Shown in pieces: positions 20,483-32,300 of a stretch of DNA of 64,000 bases (the stretch's first letter is position 1; each line of letters starts with the position of its first letter). The notes under the pieces were generated by a model that was not told the origin of the DNA, did not search any database, and saw only the letters and a program-made list of their open reading frames with translations. The translations under genes and the position numbers were made by a program. This stretch comes from Trichosphaerium sp. ATCC 40318 (Eukaryota; Discosea; Flabellinia; Trichosidae), in assembly GCA_038496445.1 (NCBI GenBank), contig JALMLS010000507.1, positions 558,001-622,000 on the forward strand. Direction: 5' to 3'.

Positions 20483-20817
20483 TTATGTCGTCTGGCGTAG
20501 TTTCGCAATGGTTTGGGTTGCTTTGGGAATTACAGTGTTAAAGTGTACGAAACAGGCTGCCAAGCTTGATTTTGGTTACTTTTCGCGTAGGTACGTTCAA
20601 ATAGATACTGCTTTAGTCTAATTGACAACCACAGAGTTTGGTGTCCTAAATCTCGTAAAAAGGCTAACAAAAAAACAGCAATTCACTGACATATGTCAAA
20701 CTAGTTTCTAACTTTCGTAAAACCACAGCATTTCTTTTTCGTGGTCATATTTAACAAAGAACTCTACAATACTTGTTTATTGACTGGTTTCTATAGTTTG
20801 AGGCTTGGCACTGCTAA

Positions 20818-21637
20818 TCACGGGTCTCTTTTCATAACTGTACCCATTTTGTAGATATTGACACTTTGAAGTATACCTGTGATACCCCACTCTCTAAACT
20901 CTCCATTTCTTACTCCTTTTTTAAAATGACATTTGGCTCTTAACTTACCATTTGGATGCCATTGCTTTGCCTCACCTTCTTTTAACCCTTTAACTTTAGT
21001 ACAATAATAAGTTAATTGACCATTATCATGCCAATTCTTTACATCACCTTCTGCGTTATCATCCTTCATAAAACACTCAATATGTAGCTTTCCATTCGGA
21101 TGCCATTGTGTGAATACACCATCTTCCTTTCCATTCTTCATTGTACATTTTACATGTAACTGTCCATTTGCATGCCACTGTGTATAATCACCTTCTTCCA
21201 AGTCATTGATATAAGTACTTATGCAATGAACTTGACCATTCTTGTGCCATTTTCTTAGTTCTCCTTCACGTTTATTATCTTTATAATGCGTCCTACTATG
21301 TAACTCTCCTGTACTGTAGTATCCATATGATATACCATCCATTTTACCATCTTTAAAATGTGTTGATTGACGTAAACGTTCTCCGTTTTTGGACCATTTA
21401 AGCCAAATTCCATTTTTATCAAAAGATGAATTAAAGTGAGTTAAAGTCGCTGCACGTTTACATAAAAGGTGCCAAGAAACGAATATTTCTGGGTCTAAGG
21501 AACAGGTTTTACGTTGTAATTCTGGCAGGAGGTGTAAGAGTGTAGAACATACTGGCGAAAGCGAAAGAGCTGGAATTCAACGTTAGTTTATAGGGTAGTA
21601 TGCGTTACGTACTGCGCTTTTGTTCTTTGGCACTCAT
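20818..21637 (-). CDS. F-box-like plus WYxNGQL repeat protein (third copy)
   Basis: Exon 1 is 21637-21613 (MSAKEQKR) and a 43-nt intron (GTACGT, a CTAAC branch-like site, CAG) leads to exon 2, 21569-20818, giving 258 aa. The N-terminus (LLHLLPELQRKTCS...FVSWHLLCKRAATLTHF) aligns with that of the gene at 1507-2736, with shared P-x-E-L-Q and K-R-A-A-T-x-T-H-F. Eight or so repeats follow, here of the W-H-x-N-G-Q-L / K-x-x-G variety. The gene is divergent from the F-box/LRR gene starting at 21915, 277 bp away. Confidence 0.8.
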
Positions 21638-21914
21638 GAGACAGTCTGTGGGTGTAAACTTTTCTCTTTGCGAAATCTGTTTTAATCAGGCTGGTTCGCA
21701 GTGGTACGCGTAAAATTCTTAGTCAACGAGCTACAAACGAAATCGGTTTGCCGTTGTCACTAAAGGCGTTTTTTCGTTAGAATATTGCGCTGTGAAACGC
21801 TGATAGCTTTATGACGAATCTACAAACTAACTGTGACGTCTTCGTAGAAAATACGATAAAAAAAACGAAAAAAAGCATTTCGAGCTTTTTTTGTCAACAA
21901 TCGTCAAACACAGA

Positions 21915-22835
21915 ATGCGTGCCAAGTTGAAAGCCAAAGCGGAATCCGTATTGGCTTTCCTAGTTCCACCCCTACATACTCTCATAACTAACTCAACAGC
22001 TCCCGATTACAAGTACGAAATTATACAATACCCAACAGAGCGTCCAGATGCTGTATACACGAGCGAGTTTCTAAAAATACCACCAGAAATACTTGTTCTT
22101 GTGTTTGAAAACTTATCAAACCGAGACCGGTTCAAAATGAAGCAAACTTGCATAAGATGTGCCTGTTTAATACGTGATAATATTGGCTATACAGATGTAT
22201 ACATTTTACACCCATTACAGGATGTACCACTCCTTCTGAGTAGCAAAGGCAACTTGAACAATGCAGTTGTTCATGTAGGCAACTTTGGTTCCTACTTCAT
22301 GCTACATCACCTAGGATCTATAAGACACATAAACTGTGCGAATACTTGGGTATTAGATGAAGATATAAGTGCTCTAACAAACCTAAAAACAGCAGACTTT
22401 GAGGGAACAAACTTGACTTCAAAATGCCTTGAAAATCTAAGTGGTATTCAAACACTTGTGCTAAGGTATTGTCCTTACATAGATGACTCTTATATGCACT
22501 TCCTGAAAGGCATACATACAATAGATCTGTGCTTAACAAACATCACAGACAAATGCTTAGAACACTTGAGTGGCGTTCATACTATCACTCTAGATGAAAC
22601 TGCAATTACAGATTCAGGTCTCAAGCACCTTGCAGGTGTACATACTATCTCTTTGAAGCATGTTACACAGGTTACTGATAAAGGTATGGAGTTTATTGTG
22701 GGTGCACATGAAGTATATCTTTTTGGAAGCAGTGCTACTACAGAAGCTATTAATATTCTAAAAGGAACGATTGTTCATTTAGAAGAAGAAGAAGAAGAAG
22801 CAGAAGAAATAGAGCTCATTGATATCTTGATGTGA
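21915..22835 (+). CDS. F-box protein with leucine-rich repeats
   Basis: A single open frame of 306 aa from ATG 21915 to TGA 22833-22835. An F-box lies near residues 50-90 (IPPEILVLVFENLSNRDRFKMKQTC). Several 19-25-residue leucine-rich repeats follow, with the pattern I-x-x-L-x-L/C-x-x-T-x-I-T-D-x-x-L-x-x-L-x-G. The protein ends in an acidic run (EEEEEEAEEIE). Such proteins usually recruit substrates to SCF ubiquitin ligases. It has no introns, which is unusual here. Confidence 0.85.
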   Translation: MRAKLKAKAESVLAFLVPPLHTLITNSTAPDYKYEIIQYPTERPDAVYTSEFLKIPPEILVLVFENLSNRDRFKMKQTCIRCACLIRDNIGYTDVYILHPLQDVPLLLSSKGNLNNAVVHVGNFGSYFMLHHLGSIRHINCANTWVLDEDISALTNLKTADFEGTNLTSKCLENLSGIQTLVLRYCPYIDDSYMHFLKGIHTIDLCLTNITDKCLEHLSGVHTITLDETAITDSGLKHLAGVHTISLKHVTQVTDKGMEFIVGAHEVYLFGSSATTEAINILKGTIVHLEEEEEEAEEIELIDILM

Positions 22836-23210
22836 GTTCTCACCTAATTAGTTTTTAGTAGTTTTGAGGGTATGGTGTACATAATAAATAATTTTGTAGA
22901 TAAATAGCAAGTAGGTTAGCCTATGAATCTTCTAATGCATTAAGGTACAGGCGTTGCTATTATATATGGACGAACTCTTTGGCTTATACAGTGTCTTTTG
23001 TTGTACAGTTATTTTTATTCGTTCTTACAGTTAGCCTTGCAAATTACCCCCAATTGGTATTTGTAAATGAACTCAATTTTTTTTGCAAATAAACATGAGG
23101 CTATGATGCTGACACCTCTACAGTTATGTTTCCAGAAGAACAGGGTGCCATGAGGCAAGATGTACGGTTGCCTAAAAGTAATTATTGTAAAAGGGTGATA
23201 TCATTAATTT
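22836..23210. other. Intergenic 3' flanks, nothing recognised
   Basis: Region between two convergent genes. AT-rich, with no feature I can name. Confidence 0.5.
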
Positions 23211-26090
23211 CTACATACTTTTTGATAGCGTTGGTCGGCGTATATCCTCTTCTCTCATTGTAAGTAAAGGGTTTGTCCCAGGCTTGAAGTCTACCTCTAT
23301 CTCAGGTAGAAAGTATTTTATTGTAGCAAGGATAGAATCAACATCTCCATGCCACCAGTACGGTATGGGTACAAGGTTTATACCTAAGGAAAAATATGTG
23401 AGTTTTCTCCTTTTTATTTTTTTGTCAAAGAGCTTACCGTTTTCTTTACAATGTTCAAGTTTTTCAGCATCTCTTTGAACGAATGATTCTGATTGATTAT
23501 ATACAAATACATCATGGTAATGTTGCTCACCTATAACAATACTTTTAATACAAATAGAAGGGGTGCAGTTTGAAGGTCATAAAGAGTGAGATTAATGAAA
23601 GAAAAGCAAAGACAAAGAATGTTGTTTACCTTGGTATTCAATAGCAAGATTATACTCAGAAACAAATACGTCAACAGTTAAAGGTGTTCCAGTTGAAGGC
23701 CTTATACCAATATAATGTTCTTCTTCAACATGACAATCAGGAAAAGCTTGCTCGAGCATAGAATGAATCAATCTTCATGGAATATATTAGTACAAAGCAA
23801 CTTGCTGGCATACATATGTATGATTTGAAAAAATCTGAGAAATATACAAGCAGTTGGAGTTGCTCATTTTTAGTAAAAACGCACCTCTGTTTACTCTTTT
23901 TTTGAATGACGGTGAATTTCTTCCAGTTCCAATTATAGGCTTGATCAAGAAGTCGTAACGCTTTTGGAAAATATGTTACTAAACCACTGTAACCTAGGTC
24001 ATTTATTTGCTCTTCTGATACACGATACCTAAAAATGACATATAAGAACAAACAACAAAGACTCCGAACTCAGTTTTTTTCACAGTGAAATCTACTTGGT
24101 TCGAAATAACGAAGTTACCACTGGACAAATAATCTAATATTTCAAGTCTCTTTGTTATTGTTGGTGAATTTAGTACATACCAGGCTTCAGGGTTTGTAAT
24201 ATGCAGCTGTGATGCAACCCGCCTCAAAAACTTTGCTTGATTGGTTTGATGTTGCCAAAACTGTCTTGGTTTTTTTGGCCTGTGTGATAGAGTCCAAGGA
24301 TGCTCAGGGTATACATTCTTAAGAGCAACAGGCACTGAACCATACCTAATATAGGCACAATAAGAATCACATGAGCCGTAGTAATATTAAGAACCACGTG
24401 AGGTGTTTTGAGATATCGGAATAAAATAGGAAAAAGAAAAACTATCAAGAAAAAGATACGAACTTGTGCATAACAGGAAGTCCTCTATATTTGTATATCT
24501 GTTTACTAGATATCTTTATCCAATCATCTAATGATTTTACATTTAATTGTTGAGCAATGTCATCAAACCGTCTACGTTGATTCTGCACATCAGTCCAGTA
24601 ATGGAGCCTGTGATTACTGAACTCAAAAAAAAGTTAAATCAAACCAAAAAATAGATTTTACATACAGGAATTGTTCTTCGTCTATTTTAAACTTAGGATA
24701 TATCGTCTTTAATGCTTGCGCAAATGATGGGTACCTTTATTTGAAAAAATGTGTTAATGCAAGCGTAGTACAATAGCAAAAAAGTAAAAGGACACTATTT
24801 TTTTGATAAAACAACTTACATGCGCAATACGCCTTTACCTCCACGTGTCTCTATAGACTTTGCCTTAACATTATACCTTTGGATGTAAGAAAAAAACATA
24901 AATGAATCAATTTCAAGAATGTACCATCCTTCGATTGTTTTTAATCCGAGATCTTCAGCTATCAACTCAAATTTAGCTCGTTGATTTTTTACATCTAGCC
25001 AACATCCTTGAGGCGCAATACTAATATCACAATAAGTACAATAAACCCCTCTATGAATAAAACGATAGCGTACTGAAACTTATAAGCTTGCCAATTAAAG
25101 TCGGGATACAATGACTATTGATGCAAGTTAGCTAACAGACAAAATGTTCACAGCACTAAACTCTGTACCTCTAGCATACGAAAAGGAGAATCAGCGTATA
25201 AACTTTTAAGAGGACCACCACCATGTTGCATAAGAAGATATCCTGTAAGATTATACAAATCATCCAGTGTCTTATAATTTAACGACTCACAAACATCATT
25301 TAAAATCACACGTTGATTGTACTTTAAATTCCAATGGCCAGAAGGAGACCTCCTACAATAAGTGTGAGTAACAAAGTGCATACATATTTTTAAAATGCTC
25401 CAATTTGATAACAACACGTGAAACTGTTGCATCCACGTGTTAAAATGAAATTTAGTGAAAAAAGAAAGATAGACTAACCCAAACTTCCATTTTCTGAAGT
25501 CGTACTCATCATATATGTATTCCAGAGCTAGAATGATGGAATGATGATGCCTAAGCATTATTAAGGTACTATTATCTTTACAAACAAAAGTGCTAATCAG
25601 AGTCATACTTGTTAAGAATAGAGATACCACCAAAGTGTGAGAACTGTTGGTAAGTGATATTATACCAATCATCAAATGTTTTGACACCTAAGCACTTTCC
25701 AATGGCGTTAACTCTTCTAACTTGGTTTCCTTTATCTACCCAATGACGTTGAGGAACACTCCTAAAACATCATTGACTACTAGAGCACAAAAACAGACAA
25801 AATTTGATTCCGAACCTGAATTCTGCAGTCCATGGGTATCGAGGGAAAACATCTTTCAATGCAGATGATATAGAGTTATTGTAGGTGCTTGTAGACGTAA
25901 GAATAGGCGCCCAATAGAAAAACTTTCCAAACTAGACACTGACTTGATTTTTTAACGCACTTTAGCAATCCACCACCTCCTGCTTCTACGATGTCGTTCT
26001 TGGTCTTGTCGTACCAGTCATCTAATGTCTTGACTTCAAAGACTTTGCCTACTTCTTCAAAAAACGCTCTTTGTGCTTTGTAAGTATTCA
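23211..26090 (-). CDS. Tandem WY/FPxxxW-repeat protein with nuclease-like C-terminal domain
   Basis: At least ten short exons run from about 26090 to a TAG at 23211; the first exon's start is unresolved. The protein repeats a ~65-residue unit: N-Q-R-x-x-F-x-x-x-A-x-x-L, then D-D-W-Y, then G-G, then A-L-x-x-x-Y/F-P-x-x-x-W-x-x-x-K-F. Examples are KTLDDWYDKT, KTFDDWYNIT and ALKNVYPEHPW. The last ~130 residues differ: VDVFVSEYNLAIEYQGEQHY, a Lys region, then GINLVPIPYWW. The D...E-Y-Q-G order resembles PD-(D/E)XK or Vsr-type nuclease folds. I have seen this architecture in other protists, without a name. Function is unknown. Confidence 0.7.
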
Positions 26091-26408
26091 ATTACGCAGT
26101 GGCATGACTGAAATTGATCCAAGAACAAAAAAGCGGCTTTGCACACAAAATGATTTACGTAGCAACGTACACGCGATCATTATACTCCCAAGTCTGTTTT
26201 GCGCGTCGTATCACAGCTTTCATGACATTTCGTCAACGGTTCACTATTAACCTTTCTTATGTGTCAAAAACATGCCACCATGCCTGCAAATTCAAAAATC
26301 AAGCGCTTTATTGTATTTCTGATTTAATTTGACCTTATAACCAACTTAGTCCTGACAAAACCCAGTACCATTGCAATTACTAGGTGTGGAATCTACATAG
26401 TTGCTTCT

Positions 26409-26943
26409 ATGAGCAATGAAGTGGCTAAACAATCTGAGCCGCCAGAAGGTAACGTCTTATTAGCTCTTATTGGCTACAAATTGCTGGAAAGTACGTAACG
26501 TAACGTTCGTAGGCCATTTGGTAAAACGTGAACCAAACAACCCACCACCACGCCCCTGTGATATATACGTTACCAAAAAAAGTAATGTAGCAGCTGTATG
26601 CCGCAAAGCAGTAAAAAAACTTGAAAAGTGCGTTAAAACTGCCCGTATACGTTTGTTTACGCGTTTTAGTAATGAATACGTTGTAATACACGGTCTTGGA
26701 GCGGCTGTCAACAAGGCAGTTCAAACCGCTTTACAACTCAAAACACAGAGCTGTGGCTCCCTAGAAATATGGCCCAGAACATCAACAGTTGCTCTAGTAG
26801 ATGATTTTGTGCCGTCAAACAACTCTAAACCGATTACATCAGCAATTCGTAATAGTTCTGCAATACACATCAAAGTTGCTCACAAATACGCACCGAAGCA
26901 ACGATTCTTAGTTCGATACGACAGAACGTACGCACTGAAATAA
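26409..26943 (+). CDS. POP7: RNase P/MRP subunit RPP20 (POP7)
   Basis: Exons 26409-26448 and 26513-26943 join across a 64-nt intron to 156 aa. The Alba-type fold is clear: CDIYVTKKSNVAAVCRKAVKKL, then EYVVIHGLGAAVNKAVQTAL, TSTVALVDDF and IRNSSAIHIKV. These match the Rpp20 blocks IYIHGLGLAINRAINIAL, STVELVDE and RNNSAIHIRV. Rpp20 pairs with Rpp25 and binds the P3 stem of RNase P and MRP RNAs. The N-terminal exon (MSNEVAKQSEPPEG) is unstructured. Confidence 0.9.
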
Positions 26944-27261
26944 TGTGTTTTTCAAAAAAAGGTCTAAATTGGAGTTAGCACTGGGCGTATTGTTGATGAT
27001 GACGGAGAAGGATATAATAGGCGCAAGGGCAAGAAACCAAAGTAAACAACTGCTGTCAAAAAAAAAAGTGAAAAGAACCACGTGATTTACCTGTAAGGAC
27101 AAAAAAAAGCCATGACGTGCTTCGCATTCAGCACCACTATAACTTTCTTATGTGGTTTACGGAGACTACCTTACAAGGCGTGACTGTAATAACGTACAAA
27201 AGGATAAGACGAAAAAAAATCCGCTTTATTCTATCCTCTTTTCTCTATCTCTAGTCTTATT

Positions 27262-29117
27262 CTACTTTCTGGCAATACCACCTTTTCTTGTTGGCATGTA
27301 CTTTTTGGCTTCGTGTAGCTCGCGCTCTACCCACCAGATATGACCTCTTTGGACAGCGTTCTTCTTGACCTCTTCAAGGTACGCCTGAAGTAAAGTTACG
27401 AAAAGGTACTGTAAGAATTGTTTTATAGCATACCTCTGCTTCTTCATATTTTGCAATACAAGCGTCTACAGCAGCGTCGGCTTCATCTCTGGCAGCCGCG
27501 GCGGCAGCGGCAGCGGCAGCAGCAGCTTCAGCTGCCTGTTCGGATGCTTGGCGGGCTTGGGTGGCTTAACAAAATAATTAGTATGTTTGAAGGGTGGAGT
27601 TAACAAAAGTTGTACCAGCGTCTGCGGCAGCAGATGCTTCTGCAGCGGCTTGATCAGCAGCTTGTCGAGATTGAATAGCAGCAGCGTGACTCTCATCAGC
27701 TTCTTTTCTCTTTGCAACAGCAGAAGTATGAGAAGCGTCAGCAGCAGCTTGTGTCTACAAATAAACAGAGTAAGAAATAGATCGATTGTAACAACCAAAG
27801 TGGTACCTTCTCAGCCTTACGAGTTGCAGCCTCTGTGGTGAGTTTAGCTGTGCGAAGAGGAAGAGGATCTTCTTCAAGGTGCTACATAGACTTTAACACC
27901 ACAAAACTTGATTTAAAAATACTTACCTGAGCTAGCTCGTTCTTTGCTCTGTTACGAGAAACAACACCACCAGTCTCACTCTATTAAATACGTTAACACA
28001 AGACCAGTACTATTGAAACCTTGCCTTTTTCTTCAAGTCTTCAGTCTTGTTGTTGTATGCATCCTCTTGTGCTTTGAGGTCAGCCAAAGCAGCACTAAAC
28101 ATATAGTTAACTCAATGTAAACATTTCCTGATAAAACTTACCGAAGTTCGTCAGCAGCAGCTTTGGCTGCAGCTGCATCTTGAGCTGCTTGAGCTTCTTG
28201 AACCTTAGCAGCGGCAGCATCAGAAGCGGCTTGTTCTTCCTTTTCTTTGGCTGCAGCGGCGGCAGCAAGAGCAGCTTCTTTTTTAGCTTTAGCTTCGGCT
28301 TCTCTTGCCTTTGCTTCCTCAGCTGCTGCTTTTGCTTCTGCTGCTGCTTTTTTAGCTGCTGCTTCGGCTTCACGAGCTGCTTCAGCTTTTGCCTTGGACT
28401 CTTTCAAAGCGGCTTGGACTTCCTCCAAGAGAGCTTGTGCGCGTTCTACTTCAGAAGGATCTCCCTAAAAAAAACCTGAATAAGTATGTTTTTCAATAAT
28501 TTGTTGTTTCGTACTTGAGGTTTAGCTAAAAAGTCGTTGATGCCTTTTTTATTTTTCCAGAGGCAGTATTCTATTAGAGCAATACCTAATAGTAACATAT
28601 TAGCATTAAGAGGTCAAGGTTTTTTTTCTTTTTGCCCACGTGCGTTTGTTAAAATCCAAATCGGTTTCTTTTAGTTGCTGTCTCATTTCTTTGACCGTAA
28701 GGGTTTCTGAGATAGATTCCAAAAACCGATGAGCGTTGAACTAGAACGTTAAAGTTTAGACTCGAGGAAAAAGACAAATAAGGTATCTAGGTTGTACCTC
28801 ATCAAGATCACAACCTTCTTTCTGTTTATCAAGATCAAGCTCTGCGAATTTATTGGCCCATTCCCAAACACTCTCAGCCATATCCTCTACATGACATTAG
28901 TTATGACTGTTTAAAATATCACGTGGTTTCAAAAGGCGTAATGTAGTTTTTTAAACGGCGAAAGACGTACTTCCACATTCATCCCAATAGGCGTTCAAAA
29001 ACGCTAGTGTTGCGTTAGTACAGGCGAACAACAGCTATTATAACTTCCTGAAACCGTACCTTTCCCTTGGTTGGCGTAGCTGAGTTGTGCGAATTCGTTC
29101 CAAGAGAGGTTAGCCAT
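27262..29117 (-). CDS. abpB: Calcium-regulated actin-bundling protein, ABP34 family
   Basis: It starts at 29117 (MANLSWNEFAQLSYANQGK) and ends at TAG 27262. Exons 29117-29060, 29003-28971, 28886-28798 and 28740-28640 are well placed; further exons follow to 27262, with the junction after 28640 uncertain by a few bases. Landmarks shared with Dictyostelium 34-kDa bundling protein are AFLNAYWDE, VWEWANKFAEL, GCDLDEFNAHRFLE, RNRAKNELAQ, DPLPLRTAKLT and the C-terminus WWVERELHEAKKYMP. In between are long Ala/Lys/Glu coiled coils. The protein cross-links actin filaments and is inhibited by calcium in the known member. Confidence 0.9.
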
Positions 29118-29364
29118 TGTAAGTATTGTTTTCTTTGTTGTTGAACTTGTGGTGTAAAGCGAGGAAAAATTGAAAAAAAGTAGCACATGGCACACATTTT
29201 GTTGAAAGCGCGACGCTTTCATTTCTTTATAAACACTCAAAACCATCAGTTTACAGTTATATCATTTACTACATGGTCTTATCTATACCTTTACATCTTC
29301 ATCCAGCGCGTTTACGCTTCTAAGAGCGAACCTCAGTTCATTTTTTTGTTTTGATTTTCTGTAT

Positions 29365-32300
29365 TCAAGCAAAGAACTTTCGCAACCTTTTTTTCTTCTT
29401 TTTGCTCTCATTATTTGTTGATGCAGTTGTTCTCACAGGCTGAGGAGAATTTTTCAGTGCTGTAGAGCCGTTACCTGCGTGAGAAGGACCAACAGGCTCG
29501 TAGGTGTCGATGATTTGCTTCAACTTGTTCAACACCTTCAAGCAGAAAGTTAAAGAAAACGAAAAATGGGAGCTGAGCCGTAAATAAAGGAGGTAGCCAA
29601 CATAGGCTCAATGTTTTTATCTGGATTGTAGGGAATCCCGAAAAGAAGTAGACAGCCTTAAAAATGAGGAAAAGTTTGGCGTACTTCGACTTCTCCTTTA
29701 TCTTCAAGATAACTGTACAGTTTCTTAGATCCATTGCGTATAGCCTTATGTATCTTATCTGTCGCAGTCAGCAAGTCATCAACAGATATAGGTTTATAAT
29801 CTGCTAATGGGAGACAAGACAAGTCATCCGGCAAGGACTAGTAAAATGTTAGAGTTGCGGGGATTTCTACCATTTTTGTACGTACAGCGACTCTATCAAA
29901 GAACTGTTTGTTAAGAGATATTTGTTCTCGTATGAAGGGATTAATCTCTTTCATGTATAACTCTTTTTTGAACTCTAAACCATTTGAAACGTTTTGCATT
30001 ACTTTAGAACAAAGTAATAATCCGCGTCTGTTCCATGCCGATAACTCAGCTAAACGGTTTTAGATGCAAGAAAATAATTGGAAAATGGCTTATTTTGTAG
30101 ACTTTGAAAAAGGACACTTACCCGTTCTTATCTTATGTATTCTAGGGGTCACTAAAGCAGGAACAATAAACCTAAGGAATAGGAAACCTCCTATGGCTAT
30201 ATGACTGCTCTGAGGAAACTTTTGTGACACTTGAGTTTGAAGCTCATTACAAATTCTTCTGAACTGTCTAAAGAAAAAAAACCACATTAGTATTGACGCT
30301 ATAACAACTTTACACCAAAAGAATAATATGTACCTTGGCATAATGCTCACTGAACCATTGATAGTATCAAGCATTTGCTGACAAGCACTAGTCAAATTCT
30401 TCAAATTTTGATCTCTTCTCTGGCCACTCTGCATTTTGGTATCATCGACCTAGTAAAAAAATTATAATTCCTTTCTTGAAAATACTCACGTACTTCAACA
30501 GCCTGCTCAAAATCACAAATGCTTTGAACACCTTCAGCAAGAATATTTCTTAAGTATTCCCTTCCAATAAGCTGAGCATAAAACTTCATTACTTTAGAAG
30601 CAAGGCAATTATTACGCAGCAACGTATTAGGGTTCACTAAAAGAAAACTTAATCATTTAAAAGACCAACAAAACTACGATAAACTGTTGTACTCACGTGT
30701 TTTATCAACTTCTCTAGAGATACAACGTTGAACGAGGTGATGAGTTTGATCAACGAATTGATACAAGTGAACCTTACAAATAAATCAGCATCCACATACG
30801 TATTCCACGCTTTCCACGCGGTAGAAAAAAAAGATGATTTCTATACCATTGACTTTGCTACAGAGTCCATATCAGCTGCTCCAGTTACAGTTGTTCCTAT
30901 TGCATCAACAAGAACACCATTCGTATCCAAAACCAACTAAGTGTTTACGTTAGTACTGATTTTAAAAGAGACAAAGGTGATGTTGTACCTCCATCAAATT
31001 TTTACACATAGGGTACTCTTTGAAAAATCCTTTTTCTAGTTTTTTAGCAATCTGATCAATACGATCTTCAGTTGTAGGCTCTTCATCGGCGTCGGTAGCC
31101 TATAGGAACATAAAAAAGGCAAAAAACAAAAACTATTTAGTACCGGATCCCATACAGCAAGTTGTTTCATGCGTTCATCAGTGCGCTTTGCCATCATTGC
31201 TGCTGGAGTCCTACCCTAGACGAGAAACCATTAGGAAAGCTTCAGAGCCAACACTTACTTGTGCATCCTTCATGTCTCTGTTTCCTCCTTTTTTAATCAA
31301 AAGCTTTGCAATATGATAGTTCTTTGATGCACAAGCAGCAACATGAAGTGCAGTCTCACCCTGACTTCATTGTTAATAATAAAATAGTCGATTGAGATTT
31401 GCGGACGTACCTTTAGATTGGCAATGTTAACTTTACCTCCATTCTGTACTAAAATAGATACAATCTCTCCCATGCTTCTTAAAGTAGATAAATGAAGAGC
31501 TGTCATTCCTACAACAACAAAATGTTAAAAAAACAACTCAGAAAAAACAAAAGATTGCTTCACATAAGTCAACGTGCCTTGTTCGTCTTGGATGTTTACA
31601 TCAACTTTTTGACCAAGTAAAGCTCTAGTCACTTCGATATGACCTTTATACACTGCAAAGTGAAGAGGCGTACGCCCTAAAAACCAGGGTCAGAGGGTTT
31701 TAATTGAATGAGAGTAAATACCTTGCTTGTTTTGTACATTCACAGGAATTCCAGCAGCTATCAGTTCTAATACAGCACCTTTATGACCACTCCCAGCGGC
31801 GAAATGGAGGCAAGTAGAATTATCATTGTTCAAAGCTGAAATATTAGCACCTTTACTAGCGAGATACCTAAAACCCAGAAGTCATAAATAAAGCTCTAAA
31901 ATTTTATAATATCGGATTCTTACTTTATGACATCCACGTGTCCTTTGAAAGCAGCGTTGTGGAGTGCTGTTAGACCAGCACTATCAGGACAATTTGGTTT
32001 GCAGTTAAACCTCAACAACATATCTACAGCTTCTCTGTGACCCTAGTTTTTTAGTGAGGTTAGCAAAAAGGTTGTTAAGCTGAATAATAGGCACCTTGTA
32101 TGCGCTGTTATGAAGAGCTGTTACTCCTGTACTATCTGGTATATTTGCAATTGCTCCATTATCAAGTATTACTTTCATACAATCAATGTTTCCGTTGTAA
32201 GCCGCATTATGAAGAGGTGTACATCCCTTTATTGGTAAAAATAGATTAAAACTAAGAAAACATAGAAAGAACTTTGTACCTCATTATCTTTTTCATTAAC

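Noticed and set aside
26088-26120. A 20-nt intron joining MPL to the first repeat exon at 26.09 kb
   Set aside because: All well-supported introns here are about 38 nt or longer, so such a short one is unlikely; the 5' end is left open.
28107-28468. Antisense ORFs over the actin-bundling gene (Cys/Phe- and Ala-rich)
   Set aside because: They are shadows of the Ala/Lys/Glu coiled-coil exon of ABP34, with no motif of their own.
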